From positions 26,502 to 90,501 of the forward strand of contig NVXU02000009.1 in NCBI GenBank assembly GCA_002734065.2: a DNA stretch of 64,000 bases, in the 5' to 3' direction. Below are positions 9,057 through 18,849 of this stretch, in pieces (positions within the stretch are counted from its first letter, which is position 1; each line of letters opens with the position of its first letter). This stretch comes from Fluviicola sp. GTDB taxonomy: Bacteria; Bacteroidota; Bacteroidia; Flavobacteriales_D; Crocinitomicaceae. Under the pieces are notes generated by a model. The model worked only from the letters and a program-made list of their open reading frames with translations. It made no database searches and was not told the DNA's origin. Both the position numbers and the translations under genes were made by a program.

Positions 9057-11882
9057 TTACTGTTTTGCTAACTTTTTGATCGCTAATATTTCTTTTTCAT
9101 TATATATTTTAATGAAATAAATTCCTTTAGCAAACTGTTTTTGAAATTGCAATTCTATCCCAAAAGAATTCTTTAAAAGAGTCGAAGAAAAAACTATTTG
9201 GCCAGCTTGATTGGTTAATTCGACTATAAAATCATCTTTCAACTTATAGTTAACTTTTATTTCTATTTTTTCACTAAAAGGATTTGGGAAAATGCTGATT
9301 ATTTGTTCTTTACACTTCGTTGAGCGTAATTGACTATATTGATAGTTTCCATCAAAATCTGTTTGTTTTAGTCTAAAAATTGTTTTACCATCACGGGGTA
9401 GGGAACCTTTATATTCATAATTTAAAGTTCCAACACTGCTCCCTGCGCCAACAATGATTGCAACCTCCTCAAAGGTAGTACCGTTTTCACTTTTCTCAAT
9501 TGTAAAATAATCATTGTTAATTTCAGAGTCCGTTTGCCATTTAAATAGTAAATTATTTTCTTCACAAAAAACATCAAAATAAGACAACTCAATTGGTAAA
9601 GGAACAACATTACACCCCTCAAGCAAAGTCCCAAAATTTGAGATTGTAGGGGTTCTCGCAATATCAGTAGATGAGAAAGTATTGATACTCTGACCTTCCG
9701 TCGAATCATAATTCGGTAATGTCGAGCCTAAATCTTCTGTTATTAATGTTCCTGGTATGCCATCACAGATTGTCCCGTCAGGCGCAAACTTAAGCATGTC
9801 AAACCCACCAAGACCCGCCACTAAAAAACTTCCGCTTGATTCTTCGATTACTCCATCTCCTTGTCGGTTCCCTGCCATGTCGTCTGGTTTTTCTGTTTGC
9901 CATATAATAGCACCATTGACGGGGTTAATCTTGACAAGGTAGGTGTCAGAATAACCTCCTGCTCCAGCAGCACCGCAACTTCCGGTAATCACGTAATTAC
10001 CATCACTCGCAAGGGTCGCATCATTGATCCTACATCCGACGTTTGTTTTACCATAAGCTTTTATCCAAGCAACCGTAGGGCCTGCACCAGAATTAGTAAA
10101 CCTAGTGGCATACATGTTACTCGGGTTCGTACCTTCTGCATAGGTATAGCCAAAAACAGTATAGTCATTTGGTCCATTCTCAATGATGGCATATAATACC
10201 TCTCCTGTACCAGTTCCATCTCCCCAAATCATGCTCCAATCATACGTTCCGTCTTCTCTAATTTTTGTAATCATGTATTCACTTCCAAATGGTCCCTGAT
10301 ACCTTCCTGCAACAGCCCAACCATTGTTTGTTCCTGAGGCTTTAGTCACAGCATATCCCCATGCGCTTTGTGTGTTTAGAATTTTATTTTTCAAGACGAC
10401 ACCTGTTGCTGACAGTTGAATAAATAACATGTCTGAATTTGAAACCGCAGCAATAGAATATGTTCCGTCAGGGTTTCTAATGATTGAACTTTGACTACTG
10501 AATTCTGAAGAGCTTGTACCGATAACCCTTGTCCAAACATGTGCTCCCATTGCATTTAATTTTGTAACCATTATATCATAGCCTCCATTAGATATTAGAC
10601 TTGCAGAATTTGTATGTCCAACCATTACATATCCTCCGTCTCCTGAATTTACAATATCATACGCGGATTCACTTCCTGATTCTCCAATAGTTTTACTCCA
10701 TATAACACCTCCTGATTGGTCCGTTTTCACTACTTGAAAATCCGAGGAATTATTGGTGGCATGGCCTGCCCAAATATAGTTTCCTGAAGGGTCTTGAATT
10801 ACGCCTCTATCCCATCCGTTTATCATCTCAGAAGTAAAGTTATTTGGTACAGATGTGGTTGTAAATGTAAATGGACCAACCCAAATAGAGTTTGCCCCCC
10901 CACATTTTGATCTAACATAAAAATCATACGATGTTAAAGCTGTTAAACCATTATAAGTTGTTGGGTTTGAACTTGCATTTCCAACTGTTGGGGTGCCTGT
11001 TGGTGCAAAACCACTTACGCCTAACTCAATGTCCCAAAGTGAGGCATTTCCATTTTCTGTCCAACCGAGATCGGCTGTTGTTGAAGAAATATTCGTTGCA
11101 TTTAATCCACTTGGCGATTGAATATTACATGCAATAGTGTTAAAATTGAAAGGTCCCACCCAACTTGAAACTAAACCTCCACAATCTGAACGCACATAAT
11201 AATCATAATTAGTCAGTGGAGCTAAACCAGTGTAAGTTGTTGGGTTGTTTAGGGCATCATTTAAAGTAGGTGTTCCGGTTGGAACAAATCCACCTATTCC
11301 TAATTCAATATCCCATGTAGATGCTGTTCCGTTTTCTATCCAGCCTAAGTCTGCAGAGCTAGGGGTGAGGTTGATTGCAGATAAAGAAGAGGGGTCGTTA
11401 CATGTTGGAGGTGGTGTTCCGGTCATGTCAAAGTCAAAAGTTGTCGTTTGAGGGGAGGGCCATGTAGAGATTATGATATAATAATCAACACCTGCGGTTA
11501 ATGCAACACCAGTTAACGATAAGGGTCCGCTACCCGATGTTGTATTTGAAGCTACGCAAGTACCAACATCTGGGCACCCTTGTGTTACAAATAAACCAAC
11601 CCAACTCGACAGGTTTGAAATTGTAATATTTACAACATCATTATAAGAAGGGGTGTATCTATAAACGTAATCATCACCATTCATATAATTACTTGAGCAG
11701 GCACTTAAACTACTGTAGTCATCTCCAAATCCAGCAGTTGTCTTTCCTATTTGAGTAATTGGAAGGCCAGCACTGGTAATTATTTCTGGATTAGCGCATG
11801 TACTCCCAATTTGACCAAAACTATTGTTTGTAAATACTAAAAGTGTGGTTACTATAAAAATGTTTAATGAATGTAGCCTCAT
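9057..11882 (-). CDS. T9SS type A cargo protein with fibronectin III and propeller-like repeats
   Basis: The 941-residue product has a signal peptide (to SFGQ, residue 24) and an N-terminal beta domain. Two near-identical fibronectin type III-like repeats follow (about 155-345, each with the wording TADLGWTENG or SADLGWIENG and NYDYYVRS/SYDFYVRS). About 345-740 hold repeated YVMVGHTNS/YIWAGHATN blades like a beta-propeller of the delta-60 kind. The segment LPIELSYFDVFCEENNLLFK opens the domain that commonly precedes the sorting signal. The last 75 residues, from SIFPNPFSEKIEI to GIYFIKIYNEKEILAIKKLA, are a T9SS type A sorting domain. It is therefore an exported, probably surface-bound, protein of unknown ligand. 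The gene stands alone between a fossil repeat and a regulator. Confidence 0.88.
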   Translation of the reverse strand: MRLHSLNIFIVTTLLVFTNNSFGQIGSTCANPEIITSAGLPITQIGKTTAGFGDDYSSLSACSSNYMNGDDYVYRYTPSYNDVVNITISNLSSWVGLFVTQGCPDVGTCVASNTTSGSGPLSLTGVALTAGVDYYIIISTWPSPQTTTFDFDMTGTPPPTCNDPSSLSAINLTPSSADLGWIENGTASTWDIELGIGGFVPTGTPTLNDALNNPTTYTGLAPLTNYDYYVRSDCGGLVSSWVGPFNFNTIACNIQSPSGLNATNISSTTADLGWTENGNASLWDIELGVSGFAPTGTPTVGNASSNPTTYNGLTALTSYDFYVRSKCGGANSIWVGPFTFTTTSVPNNFTSEMINGWDRGVIQDPSGNYIWAGHATNNSSDFQVVKTDQSGGVIWSKTIGESGSESAYDIVNSGDGGYVMVGHTNSASLISNGGYDIMVTKLNAMGAHVWTRVIGTSSSEFSSQSSIIRNPDGTYSIAAVSNSDMLFIQLSATGVVLKNKILNTQSAWGYAVTKASGTNNGWAVAGRYQGPFGSEYMITKIREDGTYDWSMIWGDGTGTGEVLYAIIENGPNDYTVFGYTYAEGTNPSNMYATRFTNSGAGPTVAWIKAYGKTNVGCRINDATLASDGNYVITGSCGAAGAGGYSDTYLVKINPVNGAIIWQTEKPDDMAGNRQGDGVIEESSGSFLVAGLGGFDMLKFAPDGTICDGIPGTLITEDLGSTLPNYDSTEGQSINTFSSTDIARTPTISNFGTLLEGCNVVPLPIELSYFDVFCEENNLLFKWQTDSEINNDYFTIEKSENGTTFEEVAIIVGAGSSVGTLNYEYKGSLPRDGKTIFRLKQTDFDGNYQYSQLRSTKCKEQIISIFPNPFSEKIEIKVNYKLKDDFIVELTNQAGQIVFSSTLLKNSFGIELQFQKQFAKGIYFIKIYNEKEILAIKKLAKQ

Positions 11883-11946
11883 CTGTTCGTGTTTTATATT
11901 CTTCGAAACAAATGTCAGTCAAGTAACCGAACAATAAAAATTTTAC

Positions 11947-11966
11947 AGGTGGACAATAGGTGGACA
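11947..11966. promoter_or_regulatory. Direct repeat upstream of the T9SS cargo gene
   Basis: AGGTGGACA occurs twice, at 11947-11955 and 11958-11966, spaced by one helical turn (11 bp). It lies about 65-84 bp upstream of the minus-strand start at 11882, and a GACATTTG -7-like box lies between. This is the place for an activator. The adjacent gene codes for a LuxR-type HTH protein, but binding is only inferred. Confidence 0.4.
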
Positions 11967-12003
11967 GCCCTTTAAACAGCTTGTCAAACAGGCCCTTTGT
12001 GCT

Positions 12004-13617
12004 TTAAAGGTTTTTCAAATAAAGCCCAATTGACACATCTGAATTCAATGTTAGTTTCTTTCTCAGTCTATATCTTCCTTTTTTAACACCATCGATAGAT
12101 ATATTTAGTATGGTTGCTATTTCTTTAGTGCTTAAGTCAAGCACGATTAAAGAACAAATTCTTTTTTCATTCTTAGTAAGGTCCGGATGTTTTTTGTCCA
12201 ACTTTAGAAAAAAAGATTGGTGCAGTTTATTTAATTGAAAATCAAATTCTTTTCTGTCTTTCTCCAAATAGAGGTTGTTGTTAATTGCTTGAGAAACTGT
12301 TTTTATTCTTTCTATGTTCTCTTCTTTATTGGGAACAATTTGTTTTATCTCTTTTTTAAGGTGTACCAACAGGTTGTTTTTTTCAACTATCCTAAGTGCA
12401 AAGCCTTCAATTTCTGAGTTTTTATAATTGATGTCACTCTTTAACTCTTCTTTTTCATGACGTAATACCTTTTGTTTTAATTTATTAGCTTTTAGTGATA
12501 AAAAAAGTAAAAACACAACCAATAGAACCAAGGTCAACCCCCCTATTAACAAGTAATTACTAAACTCTGAAAGTTTTTTGTCCTTTTCAATAATTAGAAG
12601 CTCTTGATCCTTCTTCTTAATTTCAAACTGCATTTGCAAATCACTCATTCTAGAAACGATATCTGAATTAGTAATGCTGTCATTTAAATCTAAATAAAGA
12701 TTACTGTACTCAAGGGCAGATTTATAGTCCCCACTCAGTTGAAAAACTTCGCTTATGTTTAAGTAATTATCTCTTAAATAAATAAGCGCATCATTTTCTT
12801 TAAAAATCGTTAATGCCTCTAAAAATAAATCTTTTGAGTTCTTGTAGTCTCCTTTTTTCTTTAAAATATAGGCTATATTACTTTTGGAAACTCCAACTCC
12901 AACATAGACTGAATCCTTTTTAAAGATGACTAATGCTTTATTATAATACTCTAAAGCCTTCTCATTATTTTCTTTTTTTGAATAAATCGCTCCTATGTTA
13001 TTCAACAACCCTCCTTTCATCGTTAAATCGTCTGTTTGATTATCCCCTTGGATTGCTTCCTCAAAATAAAAGAGTGCGCTATCTAGCGACCCACATCTTC
13101 CGTAAGCAATTCCAATGGACTGAAGTAAACTGGTCTTATCTTGCGGGGTTTTAATATTATCCGATTCATAATATTTTTTAACCTCAAACAGATATTCAAA
13201 AGCTTGGTCACACTTATCTATTCTAAGATAGAGGTCGGCAATGTTTTTTTTTGTTCGGAAAACTTCTAAAGAGTTCTCTTCTTTTTCATAAATTTCAAGC
13301 GCTTTAAAATAGTTTTTAAGTGCGTTTTCGAAATCGTTTATTGAATAATGTATTTTTGCTATGTGAGAAAAAACCTGCGCTTTATTTTCTTCTTTATGCG
13401 CTTTTGTAAAGTTGTTGATCGCATTCTTGTCTAACTCTAAAGAAATTAGAAACTCTTTTTTCTCAAAATACTTTTCCGCATATTCAAAATATGCCTTGGC
13501 CTGTTCGTAGTTTGTCTTTTTTTTCTCCATTAGGGTTGAAATACTGTCGACCTCATTTTGCTGAGAATAAGAAGCTGCTAAAAACAATAAAAAAAGAAAT
13601 GTGAAACAAACTTTCAT
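12004..13617 (-). CDS. Membrane-anchored TPR regulator with LuxR-type HTH
   Basis: The 537-residue protein has a signal peptide (MKVCFTFLFLLFLAASYSQ), a TPR array up to about residue 340, one membrane helix (about 352-374, LLIGGLTLVLLVVFLLF), a coiled coil, and a C-terminal helix-turn-helix (about 480-537, LTKNEKRICSLIVLDLSTKE then IATILNISIDGVKKGRYRLR). This periplasmic-TPR/cytoplasmic-HTH layout is common in Bacteroidota and suggests direct signalling from the envelope to DNA without phosphorelay. Likely targets are unknown. The neighbouring T9SS gene with a direct repeat in its upstream region is the first candidate. It has its own 121-bp gap from that gene. Confidence 0.85.
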   Translation of the reverse strand: MKVCFTFLFLLFLAASYSQQNEVDSISTLMEKKKTNYEQAKAYFEYAEKYFEKKEFLISLELDKNAINNFTKAHKEENKAQVFSHIAKIHYSINDFENALKNYFKALEIYEKEENSLEVFRTKKNIADLYLRIDKCDQAFEYLFEVKKYYESDNIKTPQDKTSLLQSIGIAYGRCGSLDSALFYFEEAIQGDNQTDDLTMKGGLLNNIGAIYSKKENNEKALEYYNKALVIFKKDSVYVGVGVSKSNIAYILKKKGDYKNSKDLFLEALTIFKENDALIYLRDNYLNISEVFQLSGDYKSALEYSNLYLDLNDSITNSDIVSRMSDLQMQFEIKKKDQELLIIEKDKKLSEFSNYLLIGGLTLVLLVVFLLFLSLKANKLKQKVLRHEKEELKSDINYKNSEIEGFALRIVEKNNLLVHLKKEIKQIVPNKEENIERIKTVSQAINNNLYLEKDRKEFDFQLNKLHQSFFLKLDKKHPDLTKNEKRICSLIVLDLSTKEIATILNISIDGVKKGRYRLRKKLTLNSDVSIGLYLKNL

Positions 13618-13637
13618 TAATCAAAATTATGAATTTA

Positions 13638-14588
13638 TTATTCAATTCCTTCCATTTTTACCAAACCAAAATCTTTCGCTACATAGTAGGTTGAAAAGAA
13701 GTCCATATCTTTCGCAAAAGCACCCGTTTCTCCTCCTTGCTTTTTGTTTTCCCCTGGGTCAACCGGTAGGGCGTGACCAAGATTCGCTATTTTGTAAAAA
13801 GTAATGACTTCTTCCTTGTTTTTATTCCAATAACTGATTTTTTGCACGTTTTCATTGTTTGCAAAATGTTCTATTACAGAATCTTGTTCTGCGTCCGTTT
13901 GGTGTAAATACGACCATTGCTCTATCAGTTCTCTTGCGTTGTTAATGTCCACAATGCCATCTTTTTCTCCATGAAACACGATGAGTTTTGGGTAATCTTG
14001 CTCCGCGGGATCGTTTGTTATCAATTTTCCCCATTCTTCTGGCTTTTTATCAATTTTACCGTTCATTGCCTTCACTGCTTGACTGTATTTCTCTACTATT
14101 CTGTGCGGTGCTCCCGCAAAAATGGCTCCTGTATGAAATAATTCAGGATAATTTGCCATCATAGAAACACTCATTGCGGCGCCTGCAGAAAGACCATAAA
14201 TGAAGATTTTAGACGTGTCAATATCGTAGTTTTTAACCGCTAAATCAATCATGCTTTTGATGCTTTGTGATTCTCCTGAGTCTTTGCTGTGATCTTTCTT
14301 TTTGAACCAGTTAAAACAATTAGAACCGTTATTGCTTCTCTTTTGCTGAGGATAAATGACTACAAATTGATGCTCTTTTGCCAACTTGTTCCATCCAGAT
14401 TGTTTTGCCAAAGAATTTGCTGTTTGGGAACAACCATGGAGCGCAACAACAAGGGGTCGTTTTCCATGTTCTACTCCCTCATCGGTAAAGGAAAACATTT
14501 TTAGATTGCCTGGATTTTCACCGAAAAAAGGTTCTTCTTTCAGTTGGGAGAAGGTTAAAAAGGGAAGGAAAACAAATAAAAATTTCAT
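13638..14588 (-). CDS. Secreted PHB depolymerase-family esterase
   Basis: I take the ATG at 14588 (MKFLFVFLPFLTFSQ), which gives a proper signal peptide and 316 residues. The upstream start at 14636 would add 16 residues in front. It is an alpha/beta hydrolase of the LpqC/polyhydroxybutyrate depolymerase family. Evidence includes the oxyanion-hole block LVVALHGCSQ, the nucleophile elbow GLSAGAAMS, and LIVFHGEKDGIVD with the acid. The catalytic His is in NLGHALPVDPG. Such enzymes cleave polyesters or feruloyl-type esters outside the cytoplasm. No T9SS domain is seen. The last codons are duplicated at 8939-8976. Confidence 0.87.
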   Translation of the reverse strand: MKFLFVFLPFLTFSQLKEEPFFGENPGNLKMFSFTDEGVEHGKRPLVVALHGCSQTANSLAKQSGWNKLAKEHQFVVIYPQQKRSNNGSNCFNWFKKKDHSKDSGESQSIKSMIDLAVKNYDIDTSKIFIYGLSAGAAMSVSMMANYPELFHTGAIFAGAPHRIVEKYSQAVKAMNGKIDKKPEEWGKLITNDPAEQDYPKLIVFHGEKDGIVDINNARELIEQWSYLHQTDAEQDSVIEHFANNENVQKISYWNKNKEEVITFYKIANLGHALPVDPGENKKQGGETGAFAKDMDFFSTYYVAKDFGLVKMEGIE

Positions 14589-14680
14589 TCGTGTCTGAGT
14601 TTTCACACTGTTAATGTAACTAATGTTACACAACATTCTTTGTTAATGTCGTTTTTTTACAAAAAACAGAAACTACAACT

Positions 14681-16366
14681 ATGAAAAAAACGGTGATTTT
14701 AGCTTTGCTATTAAGTGCATCAAATGTGTTTTCGCAAAACCCATTAACGATTCCTACAACAATTGAAACAACAACGATTAATCTTGTTCTTCAAGAAGGA
14801 ATTACTCAGTTTTATCCTGGCATTAATACAAACACGATGGGTGCAAATGGAGCTTTATTAGGGCCTACTTTAATAATGAACCAAGGCGATAACGTCAATA
14901 TTACAGTTGACAATCAACTGCAAGACACGACAACAATTCATTGGCACGGGATGCATATTTCACCAGAAAACGATGGCGGACCACACAGTATTATTTATCC
15001 AGGAACAACATGGAATCCGCAATTTACAGTTTTAGACAAAGCGGGCTTGTATTGGTATCACCCTCATTTACACATGAAAACCAATGAGCACGTTTCTAAA
15101 GGTATTGCAGGATTAATCATTGTTAGAGACAGCGAAGAAGCAGGTTTAAACTTACCCCAAACTTATGGAGTGGATGAGTTTCCTATTGTTATGCAAACAA
15201 AGGGTTTTGATGCATCTGGGCAAATTTTAATTCACACTGAGTCAGACACTTTACCGATGGTTAATGGAACGGTTGATGCTTTTGTTGATTTTCCTGCTCA
15301 GGTGGTTCGCTTAAGAGTCCTGAATGGATCTTCACAGCGAACAATAGAATTTGGTTTTTCTGACAACCGTTCTTTTAGCTTAATAGGAACAGATGGAGGG
15401 CTTTTTACCGCTCCTTTAAGCAGAACAAGGTACAGAATATCTCCAGGACAAAGAGCTGATATTTTGATTGATTTAACGACAAGCCTTGGAAATAACTTCC
15501 AACTAATGAGTTTTGCTTCGGAATTACCGAACGCTATTTACGGAGCTGCTCAACCAGGAATGGGAGCAGGGGCAACAAATTCTTTGGTGGGGTACACTGC
15601 AAACCCACTAAATGGTAATAATTATCAATTGCTTGATATTACTGTTACTGCGCAGACAGCAAGTCCCGTTCTTACGATACCTTCTACCTTGGCTACATTT
15701 ACACCTATTGCCGAAGCCTCTGCAAATATTACTCGTTCTTTAACCTTCACCTCTGCTGGGAACATGGGAGATCTTAACGGTCCTTTTCTTATAAATGGTT
15801 CTGGGTTTGATATGGGAGTGATTAATTATACAGTTCCTTTGGATAATGTGGAAATTTGGTCCCTTACCAATCAAACACCTATTGCACACCCATTTCATAT
15901 CCATGACGTTCAGTTTTTTATTTTAGATATTAATGGTAATCCTCCTCCTCCCGAACTACAAGGTTATAACGATGTTGTTTTAGTACCTGGTGGACAGGGG
16001 AATGTTCGCTTTATTGCAAGGTTTAATGATTTTTCAGACCCTGTTATCCCATTTATGTATCACTGTCACATGCTAACTCATGAAGACATGGGAATGATGG
16101 GTCAATTTCTTGTTGTTAATACTGCATCTGTTGAAGAAGTCGGTTCTCTTGAAAACATTTCTGTTTATCCCAATCCTTCTGAAAACGGGATAATTAATAT
16201 TGAGGTTGGAAATTATAATGGAGAATTGACAATTACGGATGTAACGGGAAGAATGATAGAAAAAGTTACTGTAAATAATCAATCAACAACTCAATTGAAT
16301 GTAAAAACAGGTGTTTATTATCTTTCTGACTCTATGGGAAGAACGGTGTCTTTTGTTGTTCGCTAA
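14681..16366 (+). CDS. Secreted multicopper oxidase with T9SS sorting domain
   Basis: This is a laccase/CotA/SufI-type multicopper oxidase that oxidises phenolic or metal substrates and reduces O2 to water. All four copper-ligand blocks are present: HWHGMH (His 87, 89), WYHPHLH (127, 129), HPFHIH (403, 406, 408) and HCHMLTHEDMGM (461-472), with Met 472 as probable type 1 axial ligand. A signal peptide ends at FSQ (19). The last 70 residues (VYPNPSENGIINIEVGN onward) are a T9SS type A sorting domain, so the enzyme should be exported across the outer membrane. It is a single gene, convergent with the next one by 4 bp. No copper-export genes are nearby. Confidence 0.93.
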   Translation: MKKTVILALLLSASNVFSQNPLTIPTTIETTTINLVLQEGITQFYPGINTNTMGANGALLGPTLIMNQGDNVNITVDNQLQDTTTIHWHGMHISPENDGGPHSIIYPGTTWNPQFTVLDKAGLYWYHPHLHMKTNEHVSKGIAGLIIVRDSEEAGLNLPQTYGVDEFPIVMQTKGFDASGQILIHTESDTLPMVNGTVDAFVDFPAQVVRLRVLNGSSQRTIEFGFSDNRSFSLIGTDGGLFTAPLSRTRYRISPGQRADILIDLTTSLGNNFQLMSFASELPNAIYGAAQPGMGAGATNSLVGYTANPLNGNNYQLLDITVTAQTASPVLTIPSTLATFTPIAEASANITRSLTFTSAGNMGDLNGPFLINGSGFDMGVINYTVPLDNVEIWSLTNQTPIAHPFHIHDVQFFILDINGNPPPPELQGYNDVVLVPGGQGNVRFIARFNDFSDPVIPFMYHCHMLTHEDMGMMGQFLVVNTASVEEVGSLENISVYPNPSENGIINIEVGNYNGELTITDVTGRMIEKVTVNNQSTTQLNVKTGVYYLSDSMGRTVSFVVR

Positions 16367-17448
16367 AGAACTGGCTCTACAAAATCCACCTCATAGATTT
16401 TATTCCAGTATTTTCCTGTTAGGTATATTTTCCCGGTTGTTTTATCCTTTGCAATGCCGTTCAGTGATTCTCCGGCTCCCCTATTTATAATAACAAATTC
16501 GGTAGCATCTAATTCTTGCAAAACTTGCCCTGTAATTGGGTCAATCACAACAATCATATTGGTCATCCATACGTTGGCATAAATTTTACCGTTAATAAAT
16601 TCTAACTCGTTCAGGTTAATGATCGGTCCTTCATGGTTGTAAACCTCTATTGTTCTTTCTGTTGTGAATGATTTTGGATCTCTAAAGGTTATTCTCTCCG
16701 TACCGTCAGACATAATTATAGAAGAACCGTCGTTGCACAACCCCCAGCCTTCTCCTGTGTAATTGTATTCTCCTACAAGTTGCAAATCAGAAGCAACACT
16801 GTAGGTATAGCATTTTTGATTTTGCCACGTAATTTGAAAAAGCGTGTCGTTGAGAATGGTAATTCCTTCTCCGAAATAACCTGCTTGAAGCCCTAATTTT
16901 TGTAGATGCTCGCCTGTTTTTAAATTCACTTCTGCAACAAGCGTTTGACCTTTATTTCCCGGGTCTCCCGTGCCTTCAAACAGCCTTCCTTTGTTGAATT
17001 CTAAGCCTTGCGTGAAGCTAGAGCTTAGATGTGGGAAGGATTGTAGCTCATTGATTGTTAATTTTTTTGGAATAATTTCAGAAAGAATTCTAACCAATCG
17101 GTTGTCGGTAAAAGTGGTGCCTTCTTGAAGCGTTGCTACAAGGTTGAGTGATTTTGTTCCAACACCAAACGGTGACGGGTCAAAGTTAAAACTCATCTTC
17201 CCTTTTGGCTTTGTCCACGTTTGAATAATGCTATCGTTAAAGACAACTTCCAACTTTTCCAATTCTTCGTTAACCTTTACTTCTATAGAAATAGGTTGGT
17301 TTCTAACCGTTGCAAGATGTTCTTTAAACAAGAAAACTGCTGGAGAATCTTTAACCGGAACATCAATGATTTTATTTGAAAACAAAGGCTTTAACAGTAA
17401 AAAGCCACCGACAAAAACAATTAATCCAACAATAATGTATTTTTTCAT
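16363..17448 (-). CDS. Glutaminyl-peptide cyclotransferase (glutamine cyclotransferase)
   Basis: The protein (361 residues) has an N-terminal membrane anchor or signal (IIVGLIVFVGGFLLL), an Ig-like segment to about residue 130, and then a five-bladed propeller of the glutamine cyclotransferase family. Recognisable blocks are FTQGLEFNKGRLFEGTG, LQAGYFGEGI, GEGWGLCNDGSSIIMSDGT and LNELEFINGKIYANVWMTN. The enzyme turns N-terminal Gln into pyroglutamate on exported proteins. In T9SS bacteria many mature proteins start with Gln after the signal peptidase site, which fits the many SFGQ cleavage sites in this window. It follows ytxJ with a 4-bp overlap, so pheS-ytxJ-this gene look like one operon. 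Confidence 0.9.
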   Translation of the reverse strand: MKKYIIVGLIVFVGGFLLLKPLFSNKIIDVPVKDSPAVFLFKEHLATVRNQPISIEVKVNEELEKLEVVFNDSIIQTWTKPKGKMSFNFDPSPFGVGTKSLNLVATLQEGTTFTDNRLVRILSEIIPKKLTINELQSFPHLSSSFTQGLEFNKGRLFEGTGDPGNKGQTLVAEVNLKTGEHLQKLGLQAGYFGEGITILNDTLFQITWQNQKCYTYSVASDLQLVGEYNYTGEGWGLCNDGSSIIMSDGTERITFRDPKSFTTERTIEVYNHEGPIINLNELEFINGKIYANVWMTNMIVVIDPITGQVLQELDATEFVIINRGAGESLNGIAKDKTTGKIYLTGKYWNKIYEVDFVEPVL

Positions 17449-17825
17449 CCTTTCTTTAAAACGTTTTCTATTCTTCTTGCGTCGATTGCAGTATGTGTCG
17501 CATCGTAAACGATTTCTTTGCCTTTAACGACAATTGCTTGAGGAGATTGGTGTATTATTCCTGTTAATTCTGCAACTTCTGCCGAAACATCTCTGTGTTT
17601 TAAGAGATCTATAAAATAAAGCTTGCAATCAGCTTCTCCCGACCAATTTCTTTCAAAACCATTCAGCGCCATGGAAGAAATACTGCATCTTGTGCTGTGT
17701 TTAAACAAAAGAATTGCTTCTTCTCCAACATTCGTGAGAATTTCTCTCAATTCATCGACTGAAGTAATATTTATCCAAGGCAGCGCCTCTTTTTTTGGTG
17801 ATTTTGAAAAACTAAAAAGTCCCAT
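17445..17825 (-). CDS. ytxJ: Bacilliredoxin-like protein YtxJ
   Basis: The 126-residue product is a thioredoxin-fold protein with the motif FKHSTRCSISSMA (Cys 47), the mark of YtxJ. The fold ends in SPQAIVVKGKEIVYDATH with a cis-Pro-like segment. In Bacteroidota this family is linked to bacillithiol metabolism, where it is expected to remove bacillithiol from protein thiols through the single Cys. It starts 1 bp after pheS and overlaps the cyclotransferase by 4 bp, so all three are probably translated from one mRNA. Confidence 0.88.
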   Translation of the reverse strand: MGLFSFSKSPKKEALPWINITSVDELREILTNVGEEAILLFKHSTRCSISSMALNGFERNWSGEADCKLYFIDLLKHRDVSAEVAELTGIIHQSPQAIVVKGKEIVYDATHTAIDARRIENVLKKG

Positions 17826-17826
17826 A

Positions 17827-18849
17827 TTAGATTCCTGCTGTAAATTGTTTTAAAAATCGAACATCATTCTCAGAATACAAACGCAAATCATTGACCTTGT
17901 ATTTTAATTGTGCTATTCTTTCTACGCCCATTCCAAAAGCAAAGCCTGTGTATTGCTTGCTGTCAATATTGCTTGCTTCTAACACGTTTGGATCCACCAT
18001 TCCGCAACCTAAAATTTCTAACCAACCTGTATATTTGCAGACGTTGCATCCTTTAGAGTTGCAGATAGTACAAGATACATCTACCTCAGCGCTTGGTTCA
18101 GTAAATGGAAAGTAAGAAGGGCGCAATCTAATTTTTGCCTTCTCTCCAAACATTTCTTTTGCAAAATAAAGCAGTGTTTGTTTTAAATCTGCGAAAGAAA
18201 CCTCTTTGTCAATATACAATCCTTCTACCTGATGAAAAAAGCAGTGTGCTCGTGCAGAAATAGCTTCATTTCGATAGACTCTTCCTGGAGAAATCGTTCG
18301 AATAGGAGGTTTTTCATTCTCCATTACTCTTACTTGGACAGAGGATGTGTGCGTTCTCAATGCCATTTCTTTTTCTCCTTTCTCAATGAAGAATGTATCC
18401 TGCATATCTCTTGCTGGATGTTCTGGGGGAAAGTTTAATGCAGAGAAATTGTGCCAATCGTCTTCAATTTCTGGCCCTTCTGAAATGGTAAAACCTATTC
18501 TATTGAAAATTTCGATTATTTCGCTTCTTACTAAAGAGAGCGGGTGTCTTGCTCCTATTTCTATTTGGTCTCCAGGTCGAGAAAGATCTAATTTATTTTC
18601 GTTTTCACTTTTAGATGTTGCATTCTCTTTCGCAAGGTCGTATTTTTCTTGGGCAGAATTCCGAAGAGCATTCATCAATTGTCCTGCTTCTCGTTTTTCT
18701 TCGTTCGGTACTTCTTTCAGCCAAGCGAAAAGTCCTTTTATCTTACCCTTAGATCCTAAGTATTTTATTCTAAAACTCTCTATTTCATTAGCATTAGACA
18801 ATGATTCTTGTTTAATCTCCTTTTCTATTTCACTAATTTTTTCTTTCAT
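17827..18849 (-). CDS. pheS: Phenylalanine--tRNA ligase alpha subunit
   Basis: PheS is the catalytic subunit of phenylalanyl-tRNA synthetase, working as an alpha2beta2 tetramer with PheT (not in this window). The N-terminal coiled coil (about 1-90) is followed by the class II core: motif 1 around RHPLSLVRSEIIEIFNRIGF, motif 2 with RTHTSSVQVRVM and ISPGRVYRNEAISARAH, and motif 3 GFAFGMGVERIAQLKY. A CxxC/CxxC zinc-like block (CTICNSKGCNVC) is typical for bacterial forms of this group. I start at the ATG at 18849 (MKEKISEI, 340 residues) rather than a TTG 33 bp upstream. It heads the pheS-ytxJ-cyclotransferase run. Confidence 0.96.
   Translation of the reverse strand: MKEKISEIEKEIKQESLSNANEIESFRIKYLGSKGKIKGLFAWLKEVPNEEKREAGQLMNALRNSAQEKYDLAKENATSKSENENKLDLSRPGDQIEIGARHPLSLVRSEIIEIFNRIGFTISEGPEIEDDWHNFSALNFPPEHPARDMQDTFFIEKGEKEMALRTHTSSVQVRVMENEKPPIRTISPGRVYRNEAISARAHCFFHQVEGLYIDKEVSFADLKQTLLYFAKEMFGEKAKIRLRPSYFPFTEPSAEVDVSCTICNSKGCNVCKYTGWLEILGCGMVDPNVLEASNIDSKQYTGFAFGMGVERIAQLKYKVNDLRLYSENDVRFLKQFTAGI

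Noticed and set aside
9422..9709. Overlapping minus-strand frame inside the T9SS cargo gene, as a sign of a frameshift
   Set aside because: The main frame is uninterrupted from signal peptide to sorting domain and the overlapping frame has no family resemblance.
12004..13617. Histidine kinase identity for the TPR membrane protein at 12004
   Set aside because: There is no HisKA or HATPase motif; the C terminus is a helix-turn-helix.
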